Positions 1 to 5,046 are shown, counted from the first letter of the stretch. The stretch: DNA of 7,558 nt from Bacillota bacterium (GCA_023435225.1 JAEYRX010000072.1:1-7558), one strand, 5' to 3'. Numbers and translations: made by a program. Notes: generated by a model not told the origin, from the letters alone.

Positions 1-125
1 AGAAGGACTGTCCACTTTAGACCGGAATAGGTGTCCAGTTTCCGCCGGAATTAGTGTCCAGTTTGACCCGGAATCGGTGTCCACTTTCGGCCGGAATCAC
101 TGTCCAGTTTGCACCGGAATATGCA
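1..125. mobile_element. Putative right end of an IS21-family element (body outside window)
   Basis: The repeat array stops at TGCA (122-125). Immediately beyond it base composition becomes AT-rich and a reading frame without its own ribosome binding site begins. This fits the tip of an insertion sequence whose istA/istB genes lie to the left of the window. No istA- or istB-like coding sequence follows on the right, which argues against the element extending into the window. The target duplication cannot be judged without the other end. Confidence 0.5.
9..123. repeat. Five tandem 23-bp repeats, IS21-like terminus
   Basis: Five head-to-tail units start at 9, 32, 55, 78 and 101. Each reads TGTCCA, C or G, TTT, three variable bases, CCGGAAT, then three variable bases. 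Period and core are exact, and only the spacer bases vary. Multiple transposase-binding repeats at the tips are typical of IS21-family elements, which end in 5'-CA-3'; here the last unit runs into TGCA ending at 125. The repeat is seen directly; the IS21 assignment is inferred, because no transposase lies in the window. Confidence 0.85.
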
Positions 126-126
126 T

Positions 127-321
127 ATGATTCATATTAAAGGTTATATCTCCTTAAAAGAATATAAAATCGACGAAGATGGAACAGTAAAAAACGGCCC
201 CCTATATGATTATCAAGGTACAAAGTATCAAGTAAAAAGAATTGAATTAGAAGTAAGAACCATGCCTTTAACTGAGCCCTTAACCGGGGAATTCGATATT
301 TGGCTTGAAAAAGGAAAATAA
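127..321 (+). pseudogene. Unknown protein, probably 5'-truncated by the insertion
   Basis: This is a 64-codon frame from the first ATG after the repeat array. The product is hydrophilic, with several charged and beta-prone stretches (KRIELEVRT, GEFDIWLEKGK), and I do not recognise a family. No Shine-Dalgarno sequence precedes 127, because that DNA is the tip of the presumed insertion sequence, so the true start and N-terminus were probably removed. The frame stays open upstream to a TTG at 109 inside the last repeat unit, which is likely chance. It ends 4 bases before the next gene's ATG, with that gene's ribosome binding site inside its last codons, so the two were very likely one operon. 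Function is unknown. Confidence 0.5.
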
Positions 322-325
322 TGAA

Positions 326-721
326 ATGGCTGATTCAATGGAAATTTTTACCTTACACCGCTATTATATGTGGGCAAATAGAATGAGAACTCATTTTGAT
401 GAATTGTTGGGTACAGATAAAGATATTGAAATTCAACTTTATATGTCATATTGGTATGGTGGTTTATATGTAGTTATCGAGGGCTGGCAAGAATTAAAGT
501 TAAAAGACCCTACCATTGACAATTTACTATCTTCTCCTAATGTTGAATTATTAAGAAGATATCGAAATGGAGTATTTCATTATCAAAAAAACTATTTTGA
601 TGATCGTCTATATGGCTTCATGACTAGGGGAGAAGATTGCGTAAATTGGGTTAGAACTCTAAACCTTGAATTTGGTCGATATTTTTTAAATTGGTATGAA
701 GAACGGCGAAACACCACCTAA
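326..721 (+). CDS. Small HEPN-like protein (RX4H motif)
   Basis: This 131-residue, all-helical-looking soluble protein has a central aromatic segment (SYWYGGLYVVIEGWQEL, residues 41-57). Near residue 80 the motif RRYRNGVFHYQ contains R80-X4-H85, the RX4-6H signature of HEPN ribonuclease or RNA-binding domains. It has no signal peptide or membrane segment. The ATG at 326 is preceded by AAGGAA at 311-316; an in-frame TTG at 305 would overlap the upstream gene and is less likely. It follows the truncated unknown gene by 4 bases and precedes the AlbA_2 gene by 51 bases. HEPN domains are common in toxin-antitoxin and abortive-infection systems, so RNA cleavage or binding is plausible, but the family assignment rests on the motif alone. 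No nucleotidyltransferase (MNT) partner is present. Confidence 0.6.
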   Translation: MADSMEIFTLHRYYMWANRMRTHFDELLGTDKDIEIQLYMSYWYGGLYVVIEGWQELKLKDPTIDNLLSSPNVELLRRYRNGVFHYQKNYFDDRLYGFMTRGEDCVNWVRTLNLEFGRYFLNWYEERRNTT

Positions 722-756
722 CCCCATATTACTTTGTTAAAGAACCCTTTAATTTA

Positions 757-772
757 AAGGAGGTTAGCCTCT
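757..772 (+). promoter_or_regulatory. Strong ribosome binding site within a small hairpin
   Basis: AAAGGAGG (756-763) lies 9 bases before the ATG at 773. GAGG (760-763) can pair with CCTC (768-771) across a TTAG loop, with an extra G-U pair possible outside it, so the Shine-Dalgarno core could be masked in the mRNA. The stem is only four to five base pairs, so any control effect is speculative. Confidence 0.45.
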
Positions 773-1396
773 ATGGCCAATATAATTAACAGGCTTACTA
801 TCAAAGAAATATTAGCTTTTTTAGAATTGACTCCTGAACAACAACTTTTTGATTGGAAAAGAGATCTATCATTGTCTAAAAATCATGATGGTGAAATAAT
901 TAAAGATATTGCCGCAATTGCGAATGCAACAATCAAAACTCCTGGTTACATCTTTTATGGAGTAGATCCTAATAAGCCGGATCCTTTTATAGGTATTTCA
1001 CACTCTCACGACGATGCGAATATACAACAACTTGTCGAGGGGAAAGTCGATCCTCCAATTAAATTCCTTTATTATGAAGTACCACATAATTCAACTATAA
1101 TTGGAATAATCCATATCCCCCCTAGTTTCAAAAGGCCTCACATAATTACTATGAATATTGGGGCATTACGAGCAGGACAAATACCTATTAGAAAAGGTTC
1201 TACTACTGCGGGAATTACTCAACAAGACTTATTTAACTATTTTTATGGTCAAGATAGTCCTTATTTTCAAAATGTTTTAAAACAAGTTGGCGCACAAGCA
1301 CAATTATTACAGGCTCAAGCAATTTATGATGCTCAAAGTCTTCGAAGGGAACAAGATATAGAAAGAAGAATGAGACAGATGATAGGTTTGGAATAG
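773..1396 (+). CDS. Schlafen/AlbA_2-domain protein with C-terminal helix
   Basis: The 207-residue product matches the AlbA_2 (Schlafen AlbA-like, putative DNA/RNA-binding) domain over residues 10-155. Landmarks are FDWKRDL (26-32), KDIAAIAN (44-51), GYIFYGVD (58-65), DPPI (93-96), and a late LRAGQIPIRKGSTTA segment (132-146) matching the usual 'RxGssT' end. Residues 165-205 are Gln/Ala/Arg-rich and probably form a coiled coil. Full-length relatives often add an ATPase or winged-helix region, which is absent here. The start is supported by AAGGAGG at 757-763. It lies 51 bases after the HEPN-like gene on the same strand, so co-transcription is likely. Both neighbours belong to fold classes frequent in phage defence, so a joint nucleic-acid-targeting role is an inference. 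Enzymatic activity cannot be read from the sequence. Confidence 0.8.
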   Translation: MANIINRLTIKEILAFLELTPEQQLFDWKRDLSLSKNHDGEIIKDIAAIANATIKTPGYIFYGVDPNKPDPFIGISHSHDDANIQQLVEGKVDPPIKFLYYEVPHNSTIIGIIHIPPSFKRPHIITMNIGALRAGQIPIRKGSTTAGITQQDLFNYFYGQDSPYFQNVLKQVGAQAQLLQAQAIYDAQSLRREQDIERRMRQMIGLE

Positions 1397-1422
1397 CCAC
1401 CTAATACCTAATTGTTTGCCTG

Positions 1423-1454
1423 ATATAAATCGACTGATTAAAGCCGGTTTATAT
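1423..1454 (+). terminator. Possible weak terminator hairpin after the AlbA_2 gene
   Basis: ATATAAATCG (1423-1432) pairs with CGGTTTATAT (1445-1454) through ten pairs, one of them G-U, around a 12-base loop. It lies 26 bases after the stop codon. The stem is AT-rich and the following TATTATTC is not a good U-tract, so this may be a degenerate terminator or simply a processing hairpin. Confidence 0.3.
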
Positions 1455-1538
1455 TATTCACACTGCAAATTTACTGTTTATTTAGTACATTCGCTCAGCC
1501 AAAATAGTCTTTATTAATTTTCAAACTGTGTGTTTAAG

Positions 1539-1570
1539 AGATTTGATTGCAATAAAATTGCAGTAAATCT
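1539..1570. repeat. Interrupted inverted repeat in gene-free DNA
   Basis: AGATTT (1539-1544) is complementary to AAATCT (1565-1570) and, nested inside, GCAAT (1549-1553) to ATTGC (1557-1561), with an AAA loop. This gives eleven base pairs with a small internal loop. It is symmetrical enough to be a hairpin or a protein-binding dyad; no function is assigned. Confidence 0.4.
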
Positions 1571-1662
1571 TTCAAAGCTGCATCTATAATATAATTCAAG
1601 AAGGTCAACTAACATAGTATTAGTTGGTTAGAGAAAGCCTTTGTTAGGTTATTATTCGGAGG

Positions 1663-1989
1663 CTATTTTTTATTCTTAATTGTCTCAATGTAATTAGTAA
1701 TCATTGCTAACAAAAATGCTTTCTCATCTTTACTTATTAAATCCCTGTTATCTCGTAATATTTCCATTACCTGTGCTTCAAAAGTATTATTATCTCTGCC
1801 TAACAAATAATCGGTGGCGACACCGAAAAACTCAGCAATTGCCTTAATCATACCAAGATCCGGGAAAGCCCGCTCAGTCTCCCATTTTGCCAAAGCATCA
1901 CGATTGACGGAGAGCTGTTCTGCTAATTCTTTCTGAGTTAGTTTTTTTTCTTCTCGTAACCGCTTTAAGATCTTCCCGAATGTGCTCAT
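1663..1989 (-). CDS. XRE-family helix-turn-helix transcriptional regulator
   Basis: The 108-residue protein has an N-terminal XRE/Cro-C1 helix-turn-helix domain over about residues 5-65. It includes LREEKKLTQKELAEQL, then the recognition-helix segment SVNRDALAKWETERAFPDL, and the typical closing IAEFFGVATDYLLGRD. The remaining ~40 residues look helical and probably mediate dimerisation. The start has GGAGTG about 7 bases upstream on the minus strand. The gene is divergent from the promoter at 2067-2095 that drives a truncated RadC-like frame, so it is a candidate regulator of that promoter and of itself. Such solo repressors are common remnants of prophages and integrative elements; no integrase or other phage gene is visible here. 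The target is unknown. Confidence 0.9.
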   Translation of the reverse strand: MSTFGKILKRLREEKKLTQKELAEQLSVNRDALAKWETERAFPDLGMIKAIAEFFGVATDYLLGRDNNTFEAQVMEILRDNRDLISKDEKAFLLAMITNYIETIKNKK

Positions 1990-2042
1990 TTTTCACACTC
2001 CAATATCTATAGCATACATCAGAGAAATAATTATCTCCATAA

Positions 2043-2115
2043 TTGTGAAAATAAATCCCAAATAACTTGATCTTGGTAATATTCTACGATATAATTGGGA
2101 ATATAATTCACACAA
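2043..2115. promoter_or_regulatory. Dyad bracketing the divergent promoter, possible operator
   Basis: TTGTG (2043-2047) with TCCCAA (2056-2061) is mirrored by TTGGGA (2095-2100) with CACAA (2111-2115), so two inverted arms enclose the -35 and -10 boxes. The inner spacings differ by two bases (8 and 10). A third related motif, GTGTGAAAA on the minus strand, sits just upstream of the XRE start codon. This arrangement suits autoregulation by the XRE protein; that link is inferred. Confidence 0.35.
2067..2095 (+). promoter_or_regulatory. Sigma-A-type promoter for the RadC-like fragment
   Basis: TTGATC (2067-2072) and a perfect TATAAT (2090-2095) are separated by 17 bases. The expected transcription start is near 2102, 24 bases before the ATG at 2126, with AGAGG at 2115-2119 between. 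This is one of the best promoter matches in the window. Confidence 0.65.
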
Positions 2116-2125
2116 GAGGTAAACT

Positions 2126-2251
2126 ATGTCCCTCATTTCTATCAACATCTACACCCTAAAACAAATCCGCACCCAACGCCGCCGTTACGACCTCGAAGAC
2201 TACCCAATAACCAGCCCTGACGAAAGGGAAGAGGGGAAAGGGGTAAAGTGA
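2126..2251 (+). pseudogene. Probable N-terminal remnant of a RadC/JAB-domain protein
   Basis: This 41-codon frame begins with a good ribosome binding site (AGAGG at 2115-2119) and a strong upstream promoter. The product starts MSLISINIYTLKQIRTQRR and continues RYDLEDYPITSPDE. The phrase 'RYD-EDYPITSPDE' resembles the start of RadC-like JAB metallopeptidase proteins, where ITSPE precedes the rest of a protein over 100 residues long. Here, after residue ~34, it changes to a purine-rich tail (REEGKGVK) and stops, so the JAB catalytic domain is missing. Downstream DNA to 2490 is low-complexity and gives no continuation. It could instead be a genuine small protein expressed opposite the repressor. 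The homology is judged from recalled motifs only. Confidence 0.45.
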
Positions 2252-2480
2252 AAAATGGGAGGGCGGAACAACGAATAAAAAATGGGCGACAAAGGCATCT
2301 ATGAAGTTGTTATGAAAGTGGTATCAGAAGTTTGAAGTTAGAAGAATGAAGTTTGAAAATTAAACCCGGAAAAGCTTTTAAACACTCCTATTAATTCAGA
2401 TTTTAGATTTCGGATTTTGACTTTTAAAATGTTTAAAATTTCAAACTTCGAACTTCATCATTCAAACTTATAATTAAGGA
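2252..2480. other. Decayed low-complexity intergenic stretch
   Basis: No gene is supported here. The DNA is made of short repeated words: AAAAATGGG twice (around 2253 and 2279), GAAGTTTGAAGTT-like words, and TTTAGATTTCGGATTTTGA. It also includes the inverted repeat at 2328-2470. Such words occur as intergenic filler in some bacterial genomes, and the stretch probably marks where the 3' part of the RadC-like gene was lost. Confidence 0.5.
2328..2470. repeat. Imperfect ~34-bp inverted repeat
   Basis: The left arm at 2328-2361 begins AAGTTTGAAGTTAGAAG, and the right arm at 2437-2470, read on the minus strand, begins AAGTTTGAATGATGAAG. Both arms also contain a second GAAGTTTGAAA. Identity is clear at both ends of each arm and poorer in the middle. 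About 75 bases of AT-rich DNA separate the arms. Confidence 0.6.
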
Positions 2481-2490
2481 GGTATATTCC

Positions 2491-2799
2491 ATGCTCACCG
2501 ACAAAGACCTCGGCATCAAAAAATTTATCCTCGACCGACTTATGCAGATCGACGAAGAGATCGTCGAAGCCGACCCCGAATATAAACAACTAGGAGAGCG
2601 CCCGGATGAACTGCTCAGGCTGGTCGCCGCCAAACTTTCCCCGGAAGATAATAAGCTGTTGAAAGAATACGACGATATTTGGTTTAACCAGATTTGCCGT
2701 AGAGACGAGCTAATCTACAGCGGGGCGTTGATGGACGGTATTTTAATCGGTTACTGGGTGGCGATGGTGAGTAGGGGAGTGGGGAAGATTGTTGTGTAA
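2491..2799 (+). CDS. Small helical protein of unknown function
   Basis: This 102-residue protein has an excellent ribosome binding site: AAGGAGGT eight bases before the ATG. It looks mostly helical: a charged N-terminal part (LGIKKFILDRLMQIDEEIVE), a middle segment (EYKQLGERPDELLRLVAAKL), then a helical stretch ending in DGILIGYWVAMVSRG. The layout (EADPEYKQL, a pair of helices, closing DG-xxGY) recalls small uncharacterised clostridial proteins of the DUF6809 kind, but I cannot confirm a family. It has no signal peptide and no clear membrane helix; the C-terminal hydrophobic stretch is short. Its codon use is richer in GC than that of the HEPN/AlbA_2 genes, so it may belong to an older genomic layer. 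It stands alone and is followed by a good terminator. Confidence 0.7.
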   Translation: MLTDKDLGIKKFILDRLMQIDEEIVEADPEYKQLGERPDELLRLVAAKLSPEDNKLLKEYDDIWFNQICRRDELIYSGALMDGILIGYWVAMVSRGVGKIVV

Positions 2800-2820
2800 T
2801 CTTCCCCCGGTAATTACTTG

Positions 2821-2850
2821 AAACATGACAGGCAGTTGTCGTGTTTTGTT
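2821..2850 (+). terminator. Rho-independent terminator
   Basis: AAACATGACA (2821-2830) pairs with TGTCGTGTTT (2837-2846), ten pairs including one G-U, around the loop GGCAGT. It is followed by TGTTTGG, and the stem itself ends in U residues. It lies 22 bases after the stop codon of the 102-residue protein gene. Confidence 0.7.
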
Positions 2851-2881
2851 TGGTATTATGAAATAAAACGAATTTACCAAA

Positions 2882-2979
2882 GGAAGCGCTGATTAATCCG
2901 ATTTTGTGCGAGCAAATATGCGGCATTAGGCATTTTGCGAAGCACAAAATAGTTACTTATTCAATTAATCAGCGCTTCC
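2882..2979. mobile_element. 98-bp foldback, MITE-like element
   Basis: Perfect 16-bp terminal inverted repeats, GGAAGCGCTGATTAAT (2882-2897) and its complement (2964-2979), enclose two more nested stems: ATTTTGTGC (2901-2909) with GCACAAAAT (2942-2950), and GCAAATATGC (2912-2921) with GCATTTTGC (2930-2938). The whole unit can fold as one long hairpin. The GGAAG-type tips and small size suggest a non-autonomous derivative of an IS5-like element. The flanks CCAAA and CTAAA are nearly alike and may be an aged target duplication. It carries no coding capacity. Its position, 24 bases before the BtrH-like ATG, means it may influence that gene's 5' leader. Confidence 0.65.
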
Positions 2980-3003
2980 CTAAAGGGGAAGAACGGAGAC
3001 ATT

Positions 3004-3990
3004 ATGACACATTTAATCAAAGATATCCAACCATTTAACGGCCAGCATTGTGAAACAACGGCAACCGGGTCATTGCTAAATCAAATTGGGGTTCAGCTCT
3101 CAGAACCCATGCTTTTTGGTTTGGGAGAGGGACTGGGTTTCGTATATTGGAATATGAAGATCATGGATTTTCCTTTCATGGGTGGGCGAATTAAACCGGA
3201 TGCTTTAACCCAAAATATTGTCCGCAATTTAAATTTAAGCTTAGAAGTTGCGGAAACGGCATCATCAAAAAAGGCTTGGGAAAATGTTAAAAATAAAATC
3301 GACCAAAACATTCCCGTTGGGCTTAAACTTGATTGTTATCATTTGGACTATTTTAAAAACAAAATACATTTTGCCGGGCATTATGTAGCAATGTATGGGT
3401 ATGATGAAACTTTTGCTTATTTAGTAGATACCAAACAACAAGGTAGTCAAGTAAAAACTTCGCTGCAAAGCCTTGAGTTGGCCAGAAAGGAAAAAGGCCC
3501 AATGTCTTCAAAAAATTTAAGTTATACCATCCAAAGCGGCAATGAAGATTATGATCTAAAAGCAGCGATTACGGTTGCGATCAAGAATAATGCCAACGAC
3601 TATCTAAACCCCCCCATAAAAAATATCGGATATCAAGGAGTGCTAAAAGCCAGTGCCGAAATAAAACAATGGTTTAAAAATAGCCAGAACATTGAAAGGG
3701 AGTTTAAAACAACGGCATTGGTGATGGAAAGAGGCGGAACGGGGGGTGCTCTTTTTAGAAATCTATACCGGGATTTCTTAGCAGAAAGTTATGATTTACT
3801 AAAAATAGAACAACTAAATGAAGCGTCTAGAATGTTTGCCGAAATAGCACTTTTATGGACCAAGGTTGCTGATTTGTTCGACAAGACCGCAGCCACCAAA
3901 AATATCGATTACATAAATGAAGCGTCGGAAATTTTGGTTGATCTGTCCCGACTGGAAAAAAGAACGATGGAATTATTATTAGAAATATAA
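3004..3990 (+). CDS. BtrH N-terminal domain protein (BtrH_N / DUF4872 type)
   Basis: The 328-residue protein matches the BtrH_N architecture. It opens with FNGQHCETT, carrying the likely nucleophile C16, then SEPMLFGLGEGLGFVYW (33-49). The core is FMGGR (58-62), HFAGHYVAMYGYDE with H126 (122-135) and YLVDT with D142 (139-143). Cys, His and Asp in this order fit the papain-like fold of BtrH, which in butirosin synthesis transfers an acyl group from an acyl carrier protein to an amine. Residues ~190-328 are helical and fit the DUF4872-type C-terminal part. GGAG lies about 7 bases before the ATG. No acyl carrier protein, ligase or other biosynthetic gene is nearby, so its substrate is unknown. 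A hydrolase or peptidase role is an alternative. Transcription may start inside or before the foldback at 2882-2979. Confidence 0.85.
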   Translation: MTHLIKDIQPFNGQHCETTATGSLLNQIGVQLSEPMLFGLGEGLGFVYWNMKIMDFPFMGGRIKPDALTQNIVRNLNLSLEVAETASSKKAWENVKNKIDQNIPVGLKLDCYHLDYFKNKIHFAGHYVAMYGYDETFAYLVDTKQQGSQVKTSLQSLELARKEKGPMSSKNLSYTIQSGNEDYDLKAAITVAIKNNANDYLNPPIKNIGYQGVLKASAEIKQWFKNSQNIEREFKTTALVMERGGTGGALFRNLYRDFLAESYDLLKIEQLNEASRMFAEIALLWTKVADLFDKTAATKNIDYINEASEILVDLSRLEKRTMELLLEI

Positions 3991-3999
3991 ACCCATAAC

Positions 4000-4179
4000 T
4001 CACATGGCAACATCTTTTGTTTTCTTTTCTTTTACTTGCTCAGGCGTTACTAATAATTCAGAGTGTTGCGATTCCTGGTCTTTGATAAATTTAATGAATC
4101 CTTCTATTCCTCCATGTTGTTCAAGAAGTGTTTTTCTTGAATTCCATACTTCTTCAATTATATAATCCCTATTATTCAT
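4000..4179 (-). CDS. Putative antitoxin of the PIN-domain toxin
   Basis: This 59-residue protein is encoded right behind the PIN toxin gene. Its ATG overlaps the toxin's last codons by 8 bases (ATGAATAA), and AGGAGGG (4186-4192, minus strand) sits 6 bases upstream inside the toxin gene, so translation is probably coupled. It begins MNNRDYIIEEVWNSRKTLLE and continues QHGGIEGFIKFIKDQ. The pattern 'IIEEVxxxRxxLxExxG' followed by a helix of 'FIKxIKDQE' type recalls small proteins paired with VapC-like PIN toxins of the YIETT class. The tail (ELLVTPEQVKEKKTKDVAM) is charged and likely flexible. No DNA-binding fold is evident. Its stop is only 9 bases from that of the convergent BtrH-like gene. Antitoxin function is inferred from position and pattern. 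Confidence 0.7.
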   Translation of the reverse strand: MNNRDYIIEEVWNSRKTLLEQHGGIEGFIKFIKDQESQHSELLVTPEQVKEKKTKDVAM

Positions 4180-4654
4180 AGTAGTCCCTCCTCATCAATT
4201 CATAAGGCGTTAGCAGTATCGGCTCAAATAGGTTTTTGCTTTTGTTGTAATCGCGTAATTTTGAACGAATTTCTCCGTGCGCGATATGAGTACAATTCCA
4301 AGTTAAAAGATAATCAATTTCACTTAATACGGTAAAGGCAAGATGATAGGTATCAAGTTTTGACTTTTCAGGTATATCAAATAATTTGAAATAATCATAT
4401 GCCAATGTATTTACATCGTCTGTGAGCTTTAAAATTTTGATTTCCTTCAACAAATCCAACCTGTTTTTAGCTGCTTCCGTATCTCCCATACGGCATTCTG
4501 CTATTACAATTTCCGATATATACAAATCATAAGATGATCGCTCATTTTCCCACCACTCTCGTGAAAGCTGCTGATTTCCGGCAATAATCAAATCTCTGCT
4601 TAACCTAGAAGTGATATAACTCGGTATGGTTGTTTCGATATATACTTTCCTCAT
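4172..4654 (-). CDS. PIN-domain VapC-like toxin (predicted ribonuclease)
   Basis: The 160-residue protein has the PIN-domain layout of a VapC-like toxin, a Mg2+-dependent RNase. It starts MRKVYIETTIPSYITSR, with E7 where most PIN proteins have the first catalytic Asp. It continues SRDLIIAGNQQLSREWW, SEIVIAEC with E53 (47-54), LDTYHLAFT with D101 and H104 (100-108) and DYLLTWNCTHIAH (114-126). All acidic positions are occupied, so it is probably active, subject to the Asp-to-Glu change that also characterises this subfamily. The ATG at 4654 (minus strand) is preceded by GGAG about 7 bases upstream. The toxin gene comes first and the putative antitoxin second, the reverse of the usual VapBC order. 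The likely target is tRNA or rRNA, as known for VapC; the specific target cannot be read. Confidence 0.9.
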   Translation of the reverse strand: MRKVYIETTIPSYITSRLSRDLIIAGNQQLSREWWENERSSYDLYISEIVIAECRMGDTEAAKNRLDLLKEIKILKLTDDVNTLAYDYFKLFDIPEKSKLDTYHLAFTVLSEIDYLLTWNCTHIAHGEIRSKLRDYNKSKNLFEPILLTPYELMRRDYYE

Positions 4655-4684
4655 TATTTCTCCACTTGTAGTTTTACTAATTCT

Positions 4685-4712
4685 ATTATATCCGAAAATA
4701 TAAAAATCGGAA
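4685..4712 (-). promoter_or_regulatory. Promoter and possible operator of the PIN module
   Basis: On the minus strand a perfect TATAAT (4690-4685) lies about 30 bases before the toxin ATG. A weak -35 (TTCCGA, 4712-4707) stands 16 bases upstream. The -35/-10 spacer is framed by TCCGA (4691-4695) and TCGGA (4707-4711), a dyad where an autoregulating repressor could bind. Confidence 0.5.
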
Positions 4713-4730
4713 TAAAAATTTATCGTCCGT

Positions 4731-5046
4731 TTAGTTAGCCAACTTTAAAATATCAATAATAGCTGCTTGATTTAGTTTAACAAAATCCCCCACGGTTTTG
4801 GTATTCAAGTTGGTGCATTTTTTAGCCATTTCCTCAAACCGATCACTGCCAATGTTTAATTCCTTCAAACTTACCGGAAGACCGATCCCTTGGAAAAAAC
4901 GCCGCAATCGCTCAATTCCTTCTAAGGCGGTCCGTTCCGGGTGATTAAAATCCATCTCCACATTTCCAGACTCTTACGGCAAATTGAGCAAACCGGCTGA
5001 TATTATGTTGATAAACATACTTCATCCACGCCGGCATTATTGCTCA
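4731..5046 (-). pseudogene. C-terminal remnant of an iron-containing alcohol dehydrogenase
   Basis: The 4961-4731 frame (MEMDFNHPERTALEGIERL ... TVGDFVKLNQ, IIDILKLAN) is the last ~75 residues of a class III iron alcohol dehydrogenase (butanol dehydrogenase/YqhD type, ~390 residues). Upstream on the same strand another frame reads AIMPAWMKYVYQHN, then ISRFAQFAVRVW. This is the preceding part of the family core, which carries a substrate-domain 'PAWMKYV' signature. The join VRVW/NVEMDF is broken near 4965-4970, where GGAAATGTGG appears to contain one extra A, and TGA (near 5044) ends the upstream frame. The N-terminal NAD- and metal-binding parts are gone. This is a clear pseudogene; the small intact frame should not be called as a gene. 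It has no promoter of its own in view. Confidence 0.85.

Larger units (their letters stand above)
1397..1662. other. Gene-free stretch with dyad structures
   Basis: No credible gene is seen on either strand between the AlbA_2 gene and the convergent XRE gene. The stretch is AT-rich. It holds the hairpin at 1423-1454, an interrupted dyad at 1539-1570 (AGATTT, GCAAT, loop AAA, ATTGC, AAATCT) and a short dyad CAACTAA (1595-1601) with TTAGTTG near 1620. Any of these could serve as terminators between the two converging transcripts, but none has a convincing U-tract. Confidence 0.4.

Noticed and set aside
9..123. CRISPR array
   Set aside because: The units are contiguous 23-bp repeats with only three variable bases at two places; there are no spacers of 30-40 bases, so this is a transposon-terminus type array.
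109..126. TTG start at 109 for the first gene
   Set aside because: This start lies within the last repeat unit of the presumed insertion-sequence tip and has no ribosome binding site; its codons are repeat DNA.
2433..2633. Minus-strand open frame of 66 codons, Ser/Ile-rich
   Set aside because: It lies opposite the 102-residue gene, which has a strong ribosome binding site, and its Ser-rich composition is typical of an antisense shadow.
2684..2947. Minus-strand open frame of 87 codons over the terminator and foldback
   Set aside because: It crosses a terminator and the MITE-like foldback, overlaps a real gene, has unnatural composition (runs of Pro/Ser) and no ribosome binding site.
3093..3311. 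Minus-strand open frame inside the BtrH-like gene
   Set aside because: It is fully contained in a clear conserved gene on the other strand; no ribosome binding site or recognisable domain.
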